Source of the DNA: Polyangium mundeleinium
GTDB lineage: Bacteria > Myxococcota_A > Polyangia > Polyangiales > Polyangiaceae
Reading direction: 5' to 3'
NCBI RefSeq assembly: GCF_028369105.1
Contig: NZ_JAQNDO010000001.1
Location: 6,542,501-6,606,500, forward strand
Length of the DNA stretch: 64,000 nt
Part shown: positions 52,310 through 60,485 of the stretch, piece after piece
Position numbering within the stretch: position 1 is the stretch's first letter
Layout: each line of letters opens with the position of its first letter
Notes under the pieces: generated by a model
Databases searched by the model: none
What the model saw: the letters and a program-made list of their open reading frames with translations, nothing else
Told to the model about the DNA's origin: nothing
Program-made: the position numbers and the translations under genes

Positions 52310-54441
52310 CGACGATTTCAGACGGCTACGAGGCTTATTACACCGACAAGCTGTGGGGCCTCTTGCCCGAGGTGTACCGGGCGGAGGACTCCACGGATAC
52401 GAGCAAGAAGGGCCCGCTGCGCGAGATGGTCCAGCGCATCGGCGTCCAGGCGGCCGTCCTGCGCCGGAGCATCGACCGGATGTGGGAAGACCAATCGATC
52501 GAGACGTGCGACGATTGGGTCATCGCTTACGTCGGCGATCTCCTCGCGACGAACCTCGTCGCGAGCCTCGACGCGCGTGGGCAGCGGCTCGACGTGGCCC
52601 GGACGATTTATTATCGGCGCCGCAAGGGCACGCTCGCGGTCCTCGAGCAAATCGCATCGGATCTCACCGGGTGGGACGCGCGGGTGGTCGAGTTTTTCCG
52701 CCGGATGGCGCGAGCGCGGCACGGGCTCGATCCCGAGATAGGCTGGCCCGCGGACAGCCCCGATCCCGAAAAGGCGCGCAAGCTCCAGGCGGTGCAGAGG
52801 CTCGTCGGGCGGCTGACCCATACCACTGCGGGGGGCTTTGCAGACCTCCGCAGCCCGCACGGCGCGCGCTTGACCGGGACCGCATTCGACGAGTTCTCGT
52901 ATACCGCGGATGTGCGCGTGGGCCGAGGGCACACCGGATGGTACAACATCCCGCGTCTGGGCGTATTTCTCTGGCGGCTGCACAGCCTGTCCCTCGAGGC
53001 AGTGACGCCGGTCCAGGTGGCAGGGTGCCCGAATGAATACACGTTCGATCCGACGGGGCGGAGGATCCCTCTCTTCGCAGCGTCTACTCGGACCTATGGC
53101 GATGAATGGATCTCCCCGGACGAACACCAGCTCCCGGGACCCATCAGCCGTCTCTTGATGCTCGTGTCGCTCGAGGAGCTTTATGCGGCCGTCGATCCGG
53201 CGGAGCCGACGGCGGTCGAGCAGCGCTCGCTCGGCATCTTCCGCCAGAACGGCGACTTCCTGGATCTGATCCCCGTGGAGCACCTCATCGCCGATCCGGG
53301 TGCGGATCCTGGAAATGACGACAAGAAGATTTACATCGATCCGGAGCAGGGCGTCTTCTTCATGCCGGCGAATCCGGATCCACCCATTCCCGGGAGCGGG
53401 CCCCTCCGCGTCGCGTACCATCATGGATTCCCATCCACGATCGGGGCGGGCGCTTATGACAGGCGGGTGCGCGGGCAGGTGAACCCACCGCCGACGAGCG
53501 TGCCGATCGACGTGAAAGGCGGCGGCTCCGCGCTCGCAACGGCGCTCACGTCGTCGAGCGGCGAAGGGACGGTGCTCCTCCAAGATTCGCTCACCTATGG
53601 CACCGTCGTCGACGTGACCGTGACCGATCTCGTGCTAAAATCCGAGAATCGGGAGCGGCCCCTCGTCAGGCTCACGCCAGAGGGCACGTTGTGGTCCTTC
53701 ACCGGTGCGTCCGGCAGCTCGCTCGTGCTCGACGGTATCTTCGTGAGCGGGGGCGAAATAGCTCTGAAAGGCACGTTCGAATCGGTGGTCATCGTGACCT
53801 CGACGCTCGATCCGGGCAACCTGGATCCCGACACGAACACCTACGAGAGCAGCGTCGATGGGCGGCTCCTCGCTCCTTGCCGGCTTCGAATCGAGGGGCA
53901 GGTGCGGTCGTTGACGATCGAGCGATCCCTCACAGGCCCGATTGTGGTCACTGCCGGTGGCGCGGTGGAGCACCTCCTCATCCGGGATAGCATCGTGCAA
54001 TCCCTCGGCGCGGAGAAAGCGCTCTCGGTCGTGGGCACGGGCGAGGTCGAGATCGAGCGCGCCACGATTCTCGGCCCGGGCGAGGTGCACCGGCTCCACG
54101 CGAGTGACGCGATTTTTCACGACATCATGACGGTTGCGGACACGCAGCACGGCTGCGTGCGCTTCAGCGCGTGGGCGGAGGGCAGCATGCTGCCCCGGCG
54201 GTATCAAACGCAATCGATCACACCGGCCGCGCCGATCTTCACCTCGACGCGGTTCGGACAGCCCGGATACGCGCAGCTCGCGCTCTCGGCTCCCGCCGCC
54301 ATCACGGAGGGCGGAACCGAGGGATCGGAGCCCGGGGCATTCTGGCGCGAGAAAAATGCAATCAAGGAGCGGAGCCTCCGCATCCGGTATCAAGAATATG
54401 TACCGGTAGGGCTCGCCCCAGTGTTCATTTACGTGACGTGA
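52306..54441 (+). CDS. Tail protein I-like baseplate protein fused to beta-rich C-terminus
   Basis: 711 residues from a GTG overlapping the previous stop. The N-terminal 130 residues (YYTDKLWGLLPEVYRAED, then LREMVQRIGVQAAVLRRSID and CDDWVIAYVGDLLATNLV) match phage tail protein I/gpI, which sits at the wedge edge where fibres attach. The middle has FFMPANPDPP. The final ~250 residues are a run of short strands with repeats such as LLIRDSIVQSLGAEKALSVV, suggesting a beta-solenoid. This is longer than typical gpI proteins, so it may carry its own fibre-like arm. Confidence 0.75.
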   Translation: MTTISDGYEAYYTDKLWGLLPEVYRAEDSTDTSKKGPLREMVQRIGVQAAVLRRSIDRMWEDQSIETCDDWVIAYVGDLLATNLVASLDARGQRLDVARTIYYRRRKGTLAVLEQIASDLTGWDARVVEFFRRMARARHGLDPEIGWPADSPDPEKARKLQAVQRLVGRLTHTTAGGFADLRSPHGARLTGTAFDEFSYTADVRVGRGHTGWYNIPRLGVFLWRLHSLSLEAVTPVQVAGCPNEYTFDPTGRRIPLFAASTRTYGDEWISPDEHQLPGPISRLLMLVSLEELYAAVDPAEPTAVEQRSLGIFRQNGDFLDLIPVEHLIADPGADPGNDDKKIYIDPEQGVFFMPANPDPPIPGSGPLRVAYHHGFPSTIGAGAYDRRVRGQVNPPPTSVPIDVKGGGSALATALTSSSGEGTVLLQDSLTYGTVVDVTVTDLVLKSENRERPLVRLTPEGTLWSFTGASGSSLVLDGIFVSGGEIALKGTFESVVIVTSTLDPGNLDPDTNTYESSVDGRLLAPCRLRIEGQVRSLTIERSLTGPIVVTAGGAVEHLLIRDSIVQSLGAEKALSVVGTGEVEIERATILGPGEVHRLHASDAIFHDIMTVADTQHGCVRFSAWAEGSMLPRRYQTQSITPAAPIFTSTRFGQPGYAQLALSAPAAITEGGTEGSEPGAFWREKNAIKERSLRIRYQEYVPVGLAPVFIYVT

Positions 54442-54502
54442 ACGAGACCGCCTGACGATCGTCCGATCGCCAGGTTGCGACGCGGCAGCAGGGAAGGCAA
54501 CC

Positions 54503-57400
54503 ATGGGCAGCGACATCGCACGACGAACGTATGACGAGGGCAGGCAGTACCGAAGGGTGATCGCGCAGCAGGGCCGCGCCGTCATCGAGGCAGACCTCAA
54601 CGAGGCGCAGGAAATCACGACCGAGGAGCTCCGGAAGGAGGCGCTCGATTTCGTGGGCCCGGCCGGGACCCCCGATGACGGCTACAAGCTGAGCATCCAG
54701 GCGCCCGAGGAAGGCGCGCCGCAGGACGTTCATATCGGACCCGGGACGATGTATGTCGGCGGAATGCGCGTGTTCCTGCCGTCGCCGGGTGCCTTTTATT
54801 CGAAGCAGCTCGATTGGCTCGACAATGCGCCTCCGCCTAGCAGTGCCTACTCGCAGGTCAGCCTCCTCCTCATCGAGCGGGAGGTCAGCGCCGTCGAGGA
54901 TCGACGCCTGCGCGAGGTGGCGCTCGGCGGCCCGGACACCGCGCAACGCACGCGCCTCCAGCAGCGCTTCTTCCGGTTCAATATCCCGTTCGCACCGACC
55001 TGCGAGAGCGCGTTCGACCACATGCTGGAGCAGTTCGAGGAGCTGGGAGGTGTCCATTTCGACCCGAAAACCATGCGCATCGGGTCGAAGGCCACGCTCG
55101 CCGCGACGTTCGTACCACCGTCCCCGCTGCCCGACGAGTGCTCGCCCACCGCCCAGGCCGGCTATCTGGGCGCGGAAAACCAGCTCATCCGCGTGAAGGT
55201 GTGCAGCCCAAACCAGATCCTCTGGGGCTACGACAATGCATCCTCCCTCTACCGTGTCACCAAGGTGACGATCGACACGGCGACGGACACCAGTGTGCTC
55301 ACGCTCGCGTCGAGCCCCGTGGATGCACAGCACCAGCCGCGCATCGATCAATGGGTGGAAGTGCTGGTCGCGAGCGCGGACCTCGGCGACGACAACTACA
55401 TTGCCGCCCTGGATGGCGTCACCGCGCAGGTCAAGGCGCAATACAACCCCGTCGACAAGACGATCAAGATCGGCGTGGCGCTCCCTGACGGATATCCGGA
55501 GGCCATTACGACGAGCGCGCTCTTCGTGAGGGTATGGGAGGAGCAGCTCGACTTCACGCCGGACGAGGCCACGCCGATCGGGGATACGGGTCTCCAGGTG
55601 ACGCTGAGCGCACCGGAGGACTTCTTCGTGAAGGGCGACTACTGGATGATCGCGCTGCGGCCCGCCGCGCCGACCAAGCTCTTCCCGGAGCGCTACACCG
55701 AGGGTCCGCAGCCGCCGGATGGACCGCGGCAGTGGATATGTCCTCTCGGCGTGGTACGCCTGACCGACGGCGGTCTCGTCATCGTCGAGGATTGCCGCCA
55801 GCATTTCGATAATCTGGTCGAGCTGACGCGCCGGCGAGGGGGCTGCTGCACGGTGACGGTGAAGCCCGAGGACGTGGATGGCGGCGCAGGGCTCCAGGAG
55901 CTCATTGATGGCTTCATCCCGACGTTGGATAGTGGCGTCGCAGTGCGCATCTGTCTGCTACCCGGCGTGTACATTCTCAATGCCCCATTGCGGCTCGGGT
56001 CGGACCATGCAGGGCTGACGATCGAGGGCTGCATCAAGAACAGCGCGGTCCTCCGGGCGAACACGTCGTTCCAACATGACTTCGTCGACGGGCTCGTCGT
56101 GCTCGTCGACACTTCGTCCGTGACCTTGCGCGGCCTGAGCTTCATTCTGCAGCGCGTGCATTTCGAGGGGGCGGGTGCGTCTTTCGGCTACTTCACTCCG
56201 TCGTCCCTCTACACGATGTCGGAGGAGGAGATCGACCTGCGCACGCTCCTGGTGGCCGTCGGCGTACGGCTGGTCAGCTCGAACGGCGTCGAAAGCAAGG
56301 ACATCACCATCCGCGACTGCGTGTTCCAGTACAATGAAATCTACGTGGCGTCGGAAGACTTCGCCTTCGCCGCGGGCCTCTTCATCGCGGGCAACGTGCG
56401 AGGGCTCGAGGTGCAAGACAACCAGTTCGTCGTGGAGGCTCCTCCCGCCGGCGCATTCAGGAAATACTACTATGGTTGCCTGCACGCTCCGGCGACCACG
56501 ATCGTGGATTATACTCCCTACTCTACGGGTCCGGTGAGAGCCGCCGCATGGTCGCTCCCGGCTCGCCTCGACGATGCGGTGGTTCGTGGAAACGCTTTCA
56601 AAGGCCTCACGGCGGCCGCAGCCGTGTTCCACGGCGACAACCGCAGGATCCGCGTGGAGGCGAATCGTGTCGACGCGTGCGGCTCGGGTGTGCTCCTGCT
56701 GTCGACGGACGCATGGCTCGTCTCGGACTCCGCTCTCAGCGCGAGGATAGAGAACATCGGTTCCCACATCGATGGAGCGTCGGCCGCAACGGCCATCGAA
56801 AGGCTGCAGACCCTACGCCTGGACCCAGCCCTCGGCGAGGGCGGAGCGATCGCGCGAGCCTACCCCCTCCCGAGCGGCGCCAACGCGCCCGACGACATGG
56901 AGGTCACGGGGCCGCTGCCGTTCACATCGCTGCGGGAACTGCTGGTTTACGTCGAGGAAGTCACTTTGGAGGAGGTGACGCAGGGAAGGCTCATCCTCCA
57001 TGTCAGCGGGAACGAAATCGAGTCGAACTCGAATTCGGGCGCGGCATTGCTCGTATGGGCCCCGCCCCCCGAGCCTCGGGAGCCTCCCGAGCCTCCCGAG
57101 CCCGCCGGCGAGGTGATCATCGGCATGAATCGCATGACGTGCGACAGCCGATCGGGGGCAGTCGCGATGCTCTACCAGGTGGGGCGCGCCACGGTCCAGG
57201 GGAACATCATGCGCAACGATACCACGGCCGGCTCGGGCCTCAGCCTCGTGATGTTGCCGGAATCGGAGGCACAGAGGCGCGCCGCCATCACGGGCAATGT
57301 GTTCCGAGGGGCGTCGGTGTTGCCCACACGCGAGACGTTCGCGGGAACGTACTTCCCTTGGCAATTCTTCAACCATGAAGAAGTCGCGCTGCCGGTATGA
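54503..57400 (+). CDS. DUF6519-like N-terminus with beta-helix; likely tail-fibre or baseplate arm
   Basis: 965 residues; GGGAAGG lies 6 bases upstream. The N-terminal motif RRTYDEGRQYRRVIAQQGRA, then VIEADLNEAQEI, is the signature of DUF6519 proteins of contractile-tail clusters, which start with a baseplate-binding helix. From about residue 470 the sequence becomes a right-handed beta-helix of the pectate-lyase type with short strands and Asn ladders (VTLRGLSFILQRV; ITIRDCVFQYNEI; GLEVQDNQFVVE). A Pro/Glu-rich break (PPPEPREPPEPPEPAGE) lies at about 855-870. It may bind a target-cell receptor or glycan. Confidence 0.7.
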   Translation: MGSDIARRTYDEGRQYRRVIAQQGRAVIEADLNEAQEITTEELRKEALDFVGPAGTPDDGYKLSIQAPEEGAPQDVHIGPGTMYVGGMRVFLPSPGAFYSKQLDWLDNAPPPSSAYSQVSLLLIEREVSAVEDRRLREVALGGPDTAQRTRLQQRFFRFNIPFAPTCESAFDHMLEQFEELGGVHFDPKTMRIGSKATLAATFVPPSPLPDECSPTAQAGYLGAENQLIRVKVCSPNQILWGYDNASSLYRVTKVTIDTATDTSVLTLASSPVDAQHQPRIDQWVEVLVASADLGDDNYIAALDGVTAQVKAQYNPVDKTIKIGVALPDGYPEAITTSALFVRVWEEQLDFTPDEATPIGDTGLQVTLSAPEDFFVKGDYWMIALRPAAPTKLFPERYTEGPQPPDGPRQWICPLGVVRLTDGGLVIVEDCRQHFDNLVELTRRRGGCCTVTVKPEDVDGGAGLQELIDGFIPTLDSGVAVRICLLPGVYILNAPLRLGSDHAGLTIEGCIKNSAVLRANTSFQHDFVDGLVVLVDTSSVTLRGLSFILQRVHFEGAGASFGYFTPSSLYTMSEEEIDLRTLLVAVGVRLVSSNGVESKDITIRDCVFQYNEIYVASEDFAFAAGLFIAGNVRGLEVQDNQFVVEAPPAGAFRKYYYGCLHAPATTIVDYTPYSTGPVRAAAWSLPARLDDAVVRGNAFKGLTAAAAVFHGDNRRIRVEANRVDACGSGVLLLSTDAWLVSDSALSARIENIGSHIDGASAATAIERLQTLRLDPALGEGGAIARAYPLPSGANAPDDMEVTGPLPFTSLRELLVYVEEVTLEEVTQGRLILHVSGNEIESNSNSGAALLVWAPPPEPREPPEPPEPAGEVIIGMNRMTCDSRSGAVAMLYQVGRATVQGNIMRNDTTAGSGLSLVMLPESEAQRRAAITGNVFRGASVLPTRETFAGTYFPWQFFNHEEVALPV

Positions 57401-57523
57401 GCGGCTCCCATCGGACGCATGGGATCCAAGGTCGAGGCTTCCGGGTATGAACGCCGTCGCGTGTTTCGCGGCCGAGCCAAACGGATTGGACGTCACCTCG
57501 AACCCGATGTAAAATGTCGCCGC

Positions 57524-59014
57524 ATGTACCTGGACGGTGAAGGATCCGCTCGACGGTCGATCCGTCGCAATCCACGACAGGAGCAGACCTGGGCGGCGGC
57601 GCTCGCGCCATGTCTGCTCCTCATGGCGTGCTCGCGCAGCTCGGAGACACCATCCGCCGCCGCCTCGAGCAGCTCCCTTCCGCTTCCGTCCGCGTCTCCG
57701 CCACCTGGCACGGCCCCCGCCCCCCCGACGGCAGGGGCAGCGCCGCCCAGCGCTCCCCTGCGCCTGCGTCCCCCCCTGGCAGCCACCTACCACAACGGCG
57801 AGCTCTTTCTTGCCGGCAAGGAGCACGACGGCGAGCGCCTCGTCCTCGCCCGCGCGCCAGCAGCGGCAGGGTTGCTCGAACGGACCGCGGTCCTACGCAC
57901 GCTCGGCGAGGTCGAACGGGCGAGCGAGCTCCAGTTGTTCGCCGGAAGCGGGGGCGTGGCCGTGGTGGCCACGACCTCCGCAGGCGGGACGGGAAAGCAG
58001 GTACTCTACCGCTTCCACGGGAACGGAACCGAGCCCCTCTCTGCCATCGATCCGGTGAGCATCGGCGAGCGCGCGAGCGTTTGCGCGACGCTCGACGGAG
58101 TCGCTTATACCGCTCCGATGCCAGGGCCCGCCGCCCAGGAGGAGGATCTCCTCCATCCGCGCCCCTGGAGAGCGCTCGTCGCACCATTCTTGCCCGATGC
58201 GCGGCCCCTCCAGGTACCGAGCGCGCTGCTCGCTGGAGGTGCAGACAGCGCGGGAATGTTTTGCGGCCCCCACCGCGTCTTCCTCATTGCCGAGAACCGC
58301 GCCTCCGTCGGAGGTGCGTCGGAGCACGCGGCCGCGCCCGTGCAGTTGCCCCGCTACGATCCTCCGCCGTGCCCATGCCATTTTCAGCTTTCGGCTGAGG
58401 ACGACACGCTGGTCGAGGCCCGGAGCTGTTGTCATGGTGAGCTCGCGCTGCGCACGTGGCAGCCGCCGGCGCAGGCGCGAATGCTTCGAATCCACGGGGC
58501 CGAAGGCGAAGGCCCAGGCGCGCTCGCAGGCGAATCGACCGCGATCGATCTGGAAGTCTTGCGGGCGACGGGTGACTTCGTGGGAATCGCGGGCACGCGC
58601 CGGCTGCCATCGAAGCTTCCGCGCCGGTCCGATCTTTCGCCGAATGCGGATTGGAAGGACACGATCGTGGAAGCCATGGTGGTGGAGCGAGCGACCGGAC
58701 GCACGCGCGTGACGGCCCCGGAGCTCGCGCGCTTGCCGCCGGGTACGAAGCCTGGGCACTTCTGGGGTGGATGGAGTGGGCCGCGGTTCATTCTTGCTTT
58801 TGCGATCGAGGGAGGAAGATTTGGGCATGCAGTTCTCGATCCAGCCAGCAGCACAGTCGCTCCTGCGCGCATCGACGCTCGAGCCGATGGTGTTGCTTTC
58901 GCCGGATGCGACATGGCGCGGTGTTATGCAATCGCGCTCGCACGTGACACGGGGACTGCGAGCGCCGTCGAGGGGGCCGAGCCTTTTGCTGCCCATGTGA
59001 TCACATTCCCTTGA
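57524..59014 (+). CDS. Putative lipoprotein in the eCIS operon
   Basis: 496 residues from MYLDGEGSAR, although no good ribosome-binding site is seen and codons for 35 more residues are open upstream. The basic N-terminus leads to AALAPCLLLMACSRS, a signal peptide with a lipobox (Cys at residue 36). A Ser/Pro-rich linker follows, then ~400 residues rich in beta strands with several Cys (CPCHFQ, SCCHGE), possibly a propeller. It is anchored in a membrane, so it is not part of the particle itself. It sits between fibre-like and effector genes. It could be an immunity or surface-tethering protein; this is inference. Confidence 0.55.
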   Translation: MYLDGEGSARRSIRRNPRQEQTWAAALAPCLLLMACSRSSETPSAAASSSSLPLPSASPPPGTAPAPPTAGAAPPSAPLRLRPPLAATYHNGELFLAGKEHDGERLVLARAPAAAGLLERTAVLRTLGEVERASELQLFAGSGGVAVVATTSAGGTGKQVLYRFHGNGTEPLSAIDPVSIGERASVCATLDGVAYTAPMPGPAAQEEDLLHPRPWRALVAPFLPDARPLQVPSALLAGGADSAGMFCGPHRVFLIAENRASVGGASEHAAAPVQLPRYDPPPCPCHFQLSAEDDTLVEARSCCHGELALRTWQPPAQARMLRIHGAEGEGPGALAGESTAIDLEVLRATGDFVGIAGTRRLPSKLPRRSDLSPNADWKDTIVEAMVVERATGRTRVTAPELARLPPGTKPGHFWGGWSGPRFILAFAIEGGRFGHAVLDPASSTVAPARIDARADGVAFAGCDMARCYAIALARDTGTASAVEGAEPFAAHVITFP

Positions 59015-59111
59015 CGAGGCCAGCCGGCGCCGACCGTGCGCCCGGAGAAAACGGAACGCGGCCTCTGAACATCGCGCTGACACGCACAACGGTCGAGGAG
59101 GGACATATCTT

Positions 59112-60461
59112 ATGAGCTTCACGCACGCGCGCAGAACCTCGAGGCAACCGACCCCTGCTCCGGCATTCCGCTCCGGCTTCGGCCACGCAAGGACGGCGCA
59201 CACGAGAGAGGCGGGGGTCGGAGCCACGAAGCAGGCAAGTTCCCCCGAGCAGACTTCGACGAGCGCTGTTTTGCTCCAGACGCGCCCGTCCTTCTCTGTT
59301 TTCTCCTCGCACGAGCCTGCAGAACGAAGCCGAGGAGGCCCAGCGGTCTCCGCCCGTGACGCGGGGCCATCACGGGCCCCCGAGACGCGAGCGGGGCAGG
59401 AGACAGGGGAAATGCCTCCTGTCGTCGACGACATGCTTCGTTCCGACGGCGGCCAGCCTCTCGACGCAGCGACACGCTCCTTTTTCGAGCCAAGGTTCAA
59501 GAGCAATTTTGAAGGTGTGCGTATCCATGCCGATGCGCGGGCAGCCCAGTCTGCCCGTCGTATCGGCGCCGTCGCATATACCCACGGCGAGCACGTCGTG
59601 CTCGATACGGGCGCCTGCGGGCCGCACGGCCCGGGACGCTGGTCCGTTCTCGCCCACGAGCTCACGCACGTCATCCAGCAGCGCGGCCCCAAGAGGGACG
59701 AGCCGGCCTCAGGGGCGCACGAGCGCGAAGCAGAACAAGTCTCGAGGAGCCTCCTGTCCGGCAGGCCCATCGAGCGTCCGAACGTGCGGACGGGTCCGAC
59801 GCTCGCGCGGCAGGAAGCCCCTCCTCCCGGTATGCCCATCGAAGAATGGCCAGCTTGGTACAAGGAGCAGGCGAAGGAGAAGAAAGAGGTGGAGGAGATC
59901 GAGCAGTTGAAGCGCGACTATCCATGGCTCACATGGCCCGTCCCGAGCACCGCCGAGGCGATCAAGGAGCCCGAGCTCGACCTCTATCCAAACGGCGTGA
60001 TATTCGATGGATTGCGTCTCTTCCTGCGTCGCGAAGGAAAGACCCTGGTCTCGACGGCGGCCTACTCCGGCCATGCAAATATCAGTGATGAAACAGTCAA
60101 GAATGCAGGTCCGATTCCCGATGGAGCCTATACGCTGAGCCCCACCATCGTGATGCCGACGATCCGCGCCTACCAAAATGGCGGCGTGCAGGGTGCGTTG
60201 GGCATCGACAAGGGCTTCCAGCGCATCGAGGAACCCAAAGTGCAGGGGGTGTGGGGAAGCAAGCGGATTGCCATCGAGGGCGTCAAGTATTTCAAGGGCA
60301 AAGCGCCCCGGGCAGGCTTCTTCATCCATGGTGGCACGACCGGCAACACCACGAGCGGATGTATCAAGGTCCAGAGCGAGGCGTTCTGGACCGAGCTTCT
60401 CAAGTTCGGAGGCCCGGTCCCGCTGATCGTCAAGAAGGTGAACAGACCCGCCGCGCCTTGA
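59112..60461 (+). CDS. DUF4157 eCIS cargo with C-terminal Tlde1-like (DUF2778) peptidoglycan-active domain
   Basis: 449 residues; AGGAGGGA lies 8 bases upstream. After a disordered N-terminus, a textbook DUF4157 domain spans about 100-190 (MPPVVDDMLRS; FKSNFEGVRIHADARAA; SVLAHELTHVIQQR, His182-Glu183-His186). A charged helical linker follows. The C-terminal 170 residues fit DUF2778/Tlde1: AGPIPDGAYTLSP and FFIHGGTTGNTTSGCIKV, with catalytic His406 and Cys417 in the HGG...SxGCI motif of L,D-transpeptidase-fold enzymes. Tlde1 in type VI secretion attacks peptidoglycan stems. This is a plausible eCIS effector against bacteria. No immunity gene was recognised, unless it is the lipoprotein upstream. 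Confidence 0.85.
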   Translation: MSFTHARRTSRQPTPAPAFRSGFGHARTAHTREAGVGATKQASSPEQTSTSAVLLQTRPSFSVFSSHEPAERSRGGPAVSARDAGPSRAPETRAGQETGEMPPVVDDMLRSDGGQPLDAATRSFFEPRFKSNFEGVRIHADARAAQSARRIGAVAYTHGEHVVLDTGACGPHGPGRWSVLAHELTHVIQQRGPKRDEPASGAHEREAEQVSRSLLSGRPIERPNVRTGPTLARQEAPPPGMPIEEWPAWYKEQAKEKKEVEEIEQLKRDYPWLTWPVPSTAEAIKEPELDLYPNGVIFDGLRLFLRREGKTLVSTAAYSGHANISDETVKNAGPIPDGAYTLSPTIVMPTIRAYQNGGVQGALGIDKGFQRIEEPKVQGVWGSKRIAIEGVKYFKGKAPRAGFFIHGGTTGNTTSGCIKVQSEAFWTELLKFGGPVPLIVKKVNRPAAP

Positions 60462-60483
60462 CCTGCCCTCTTTGGCCAGGCAA
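60458..60483. terminator. Possible bidirectional terminator
   Basis: TTGACCTGCC and GGCCAGGCAA form an imperfect stem across a CTCTTT loop, in the 24-base gap between the convergent effector and ATPase genes. It overlaps the effector stop codon. No U-tract. Confidence 0.25.
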
Positions 60484-60485
60484 CC

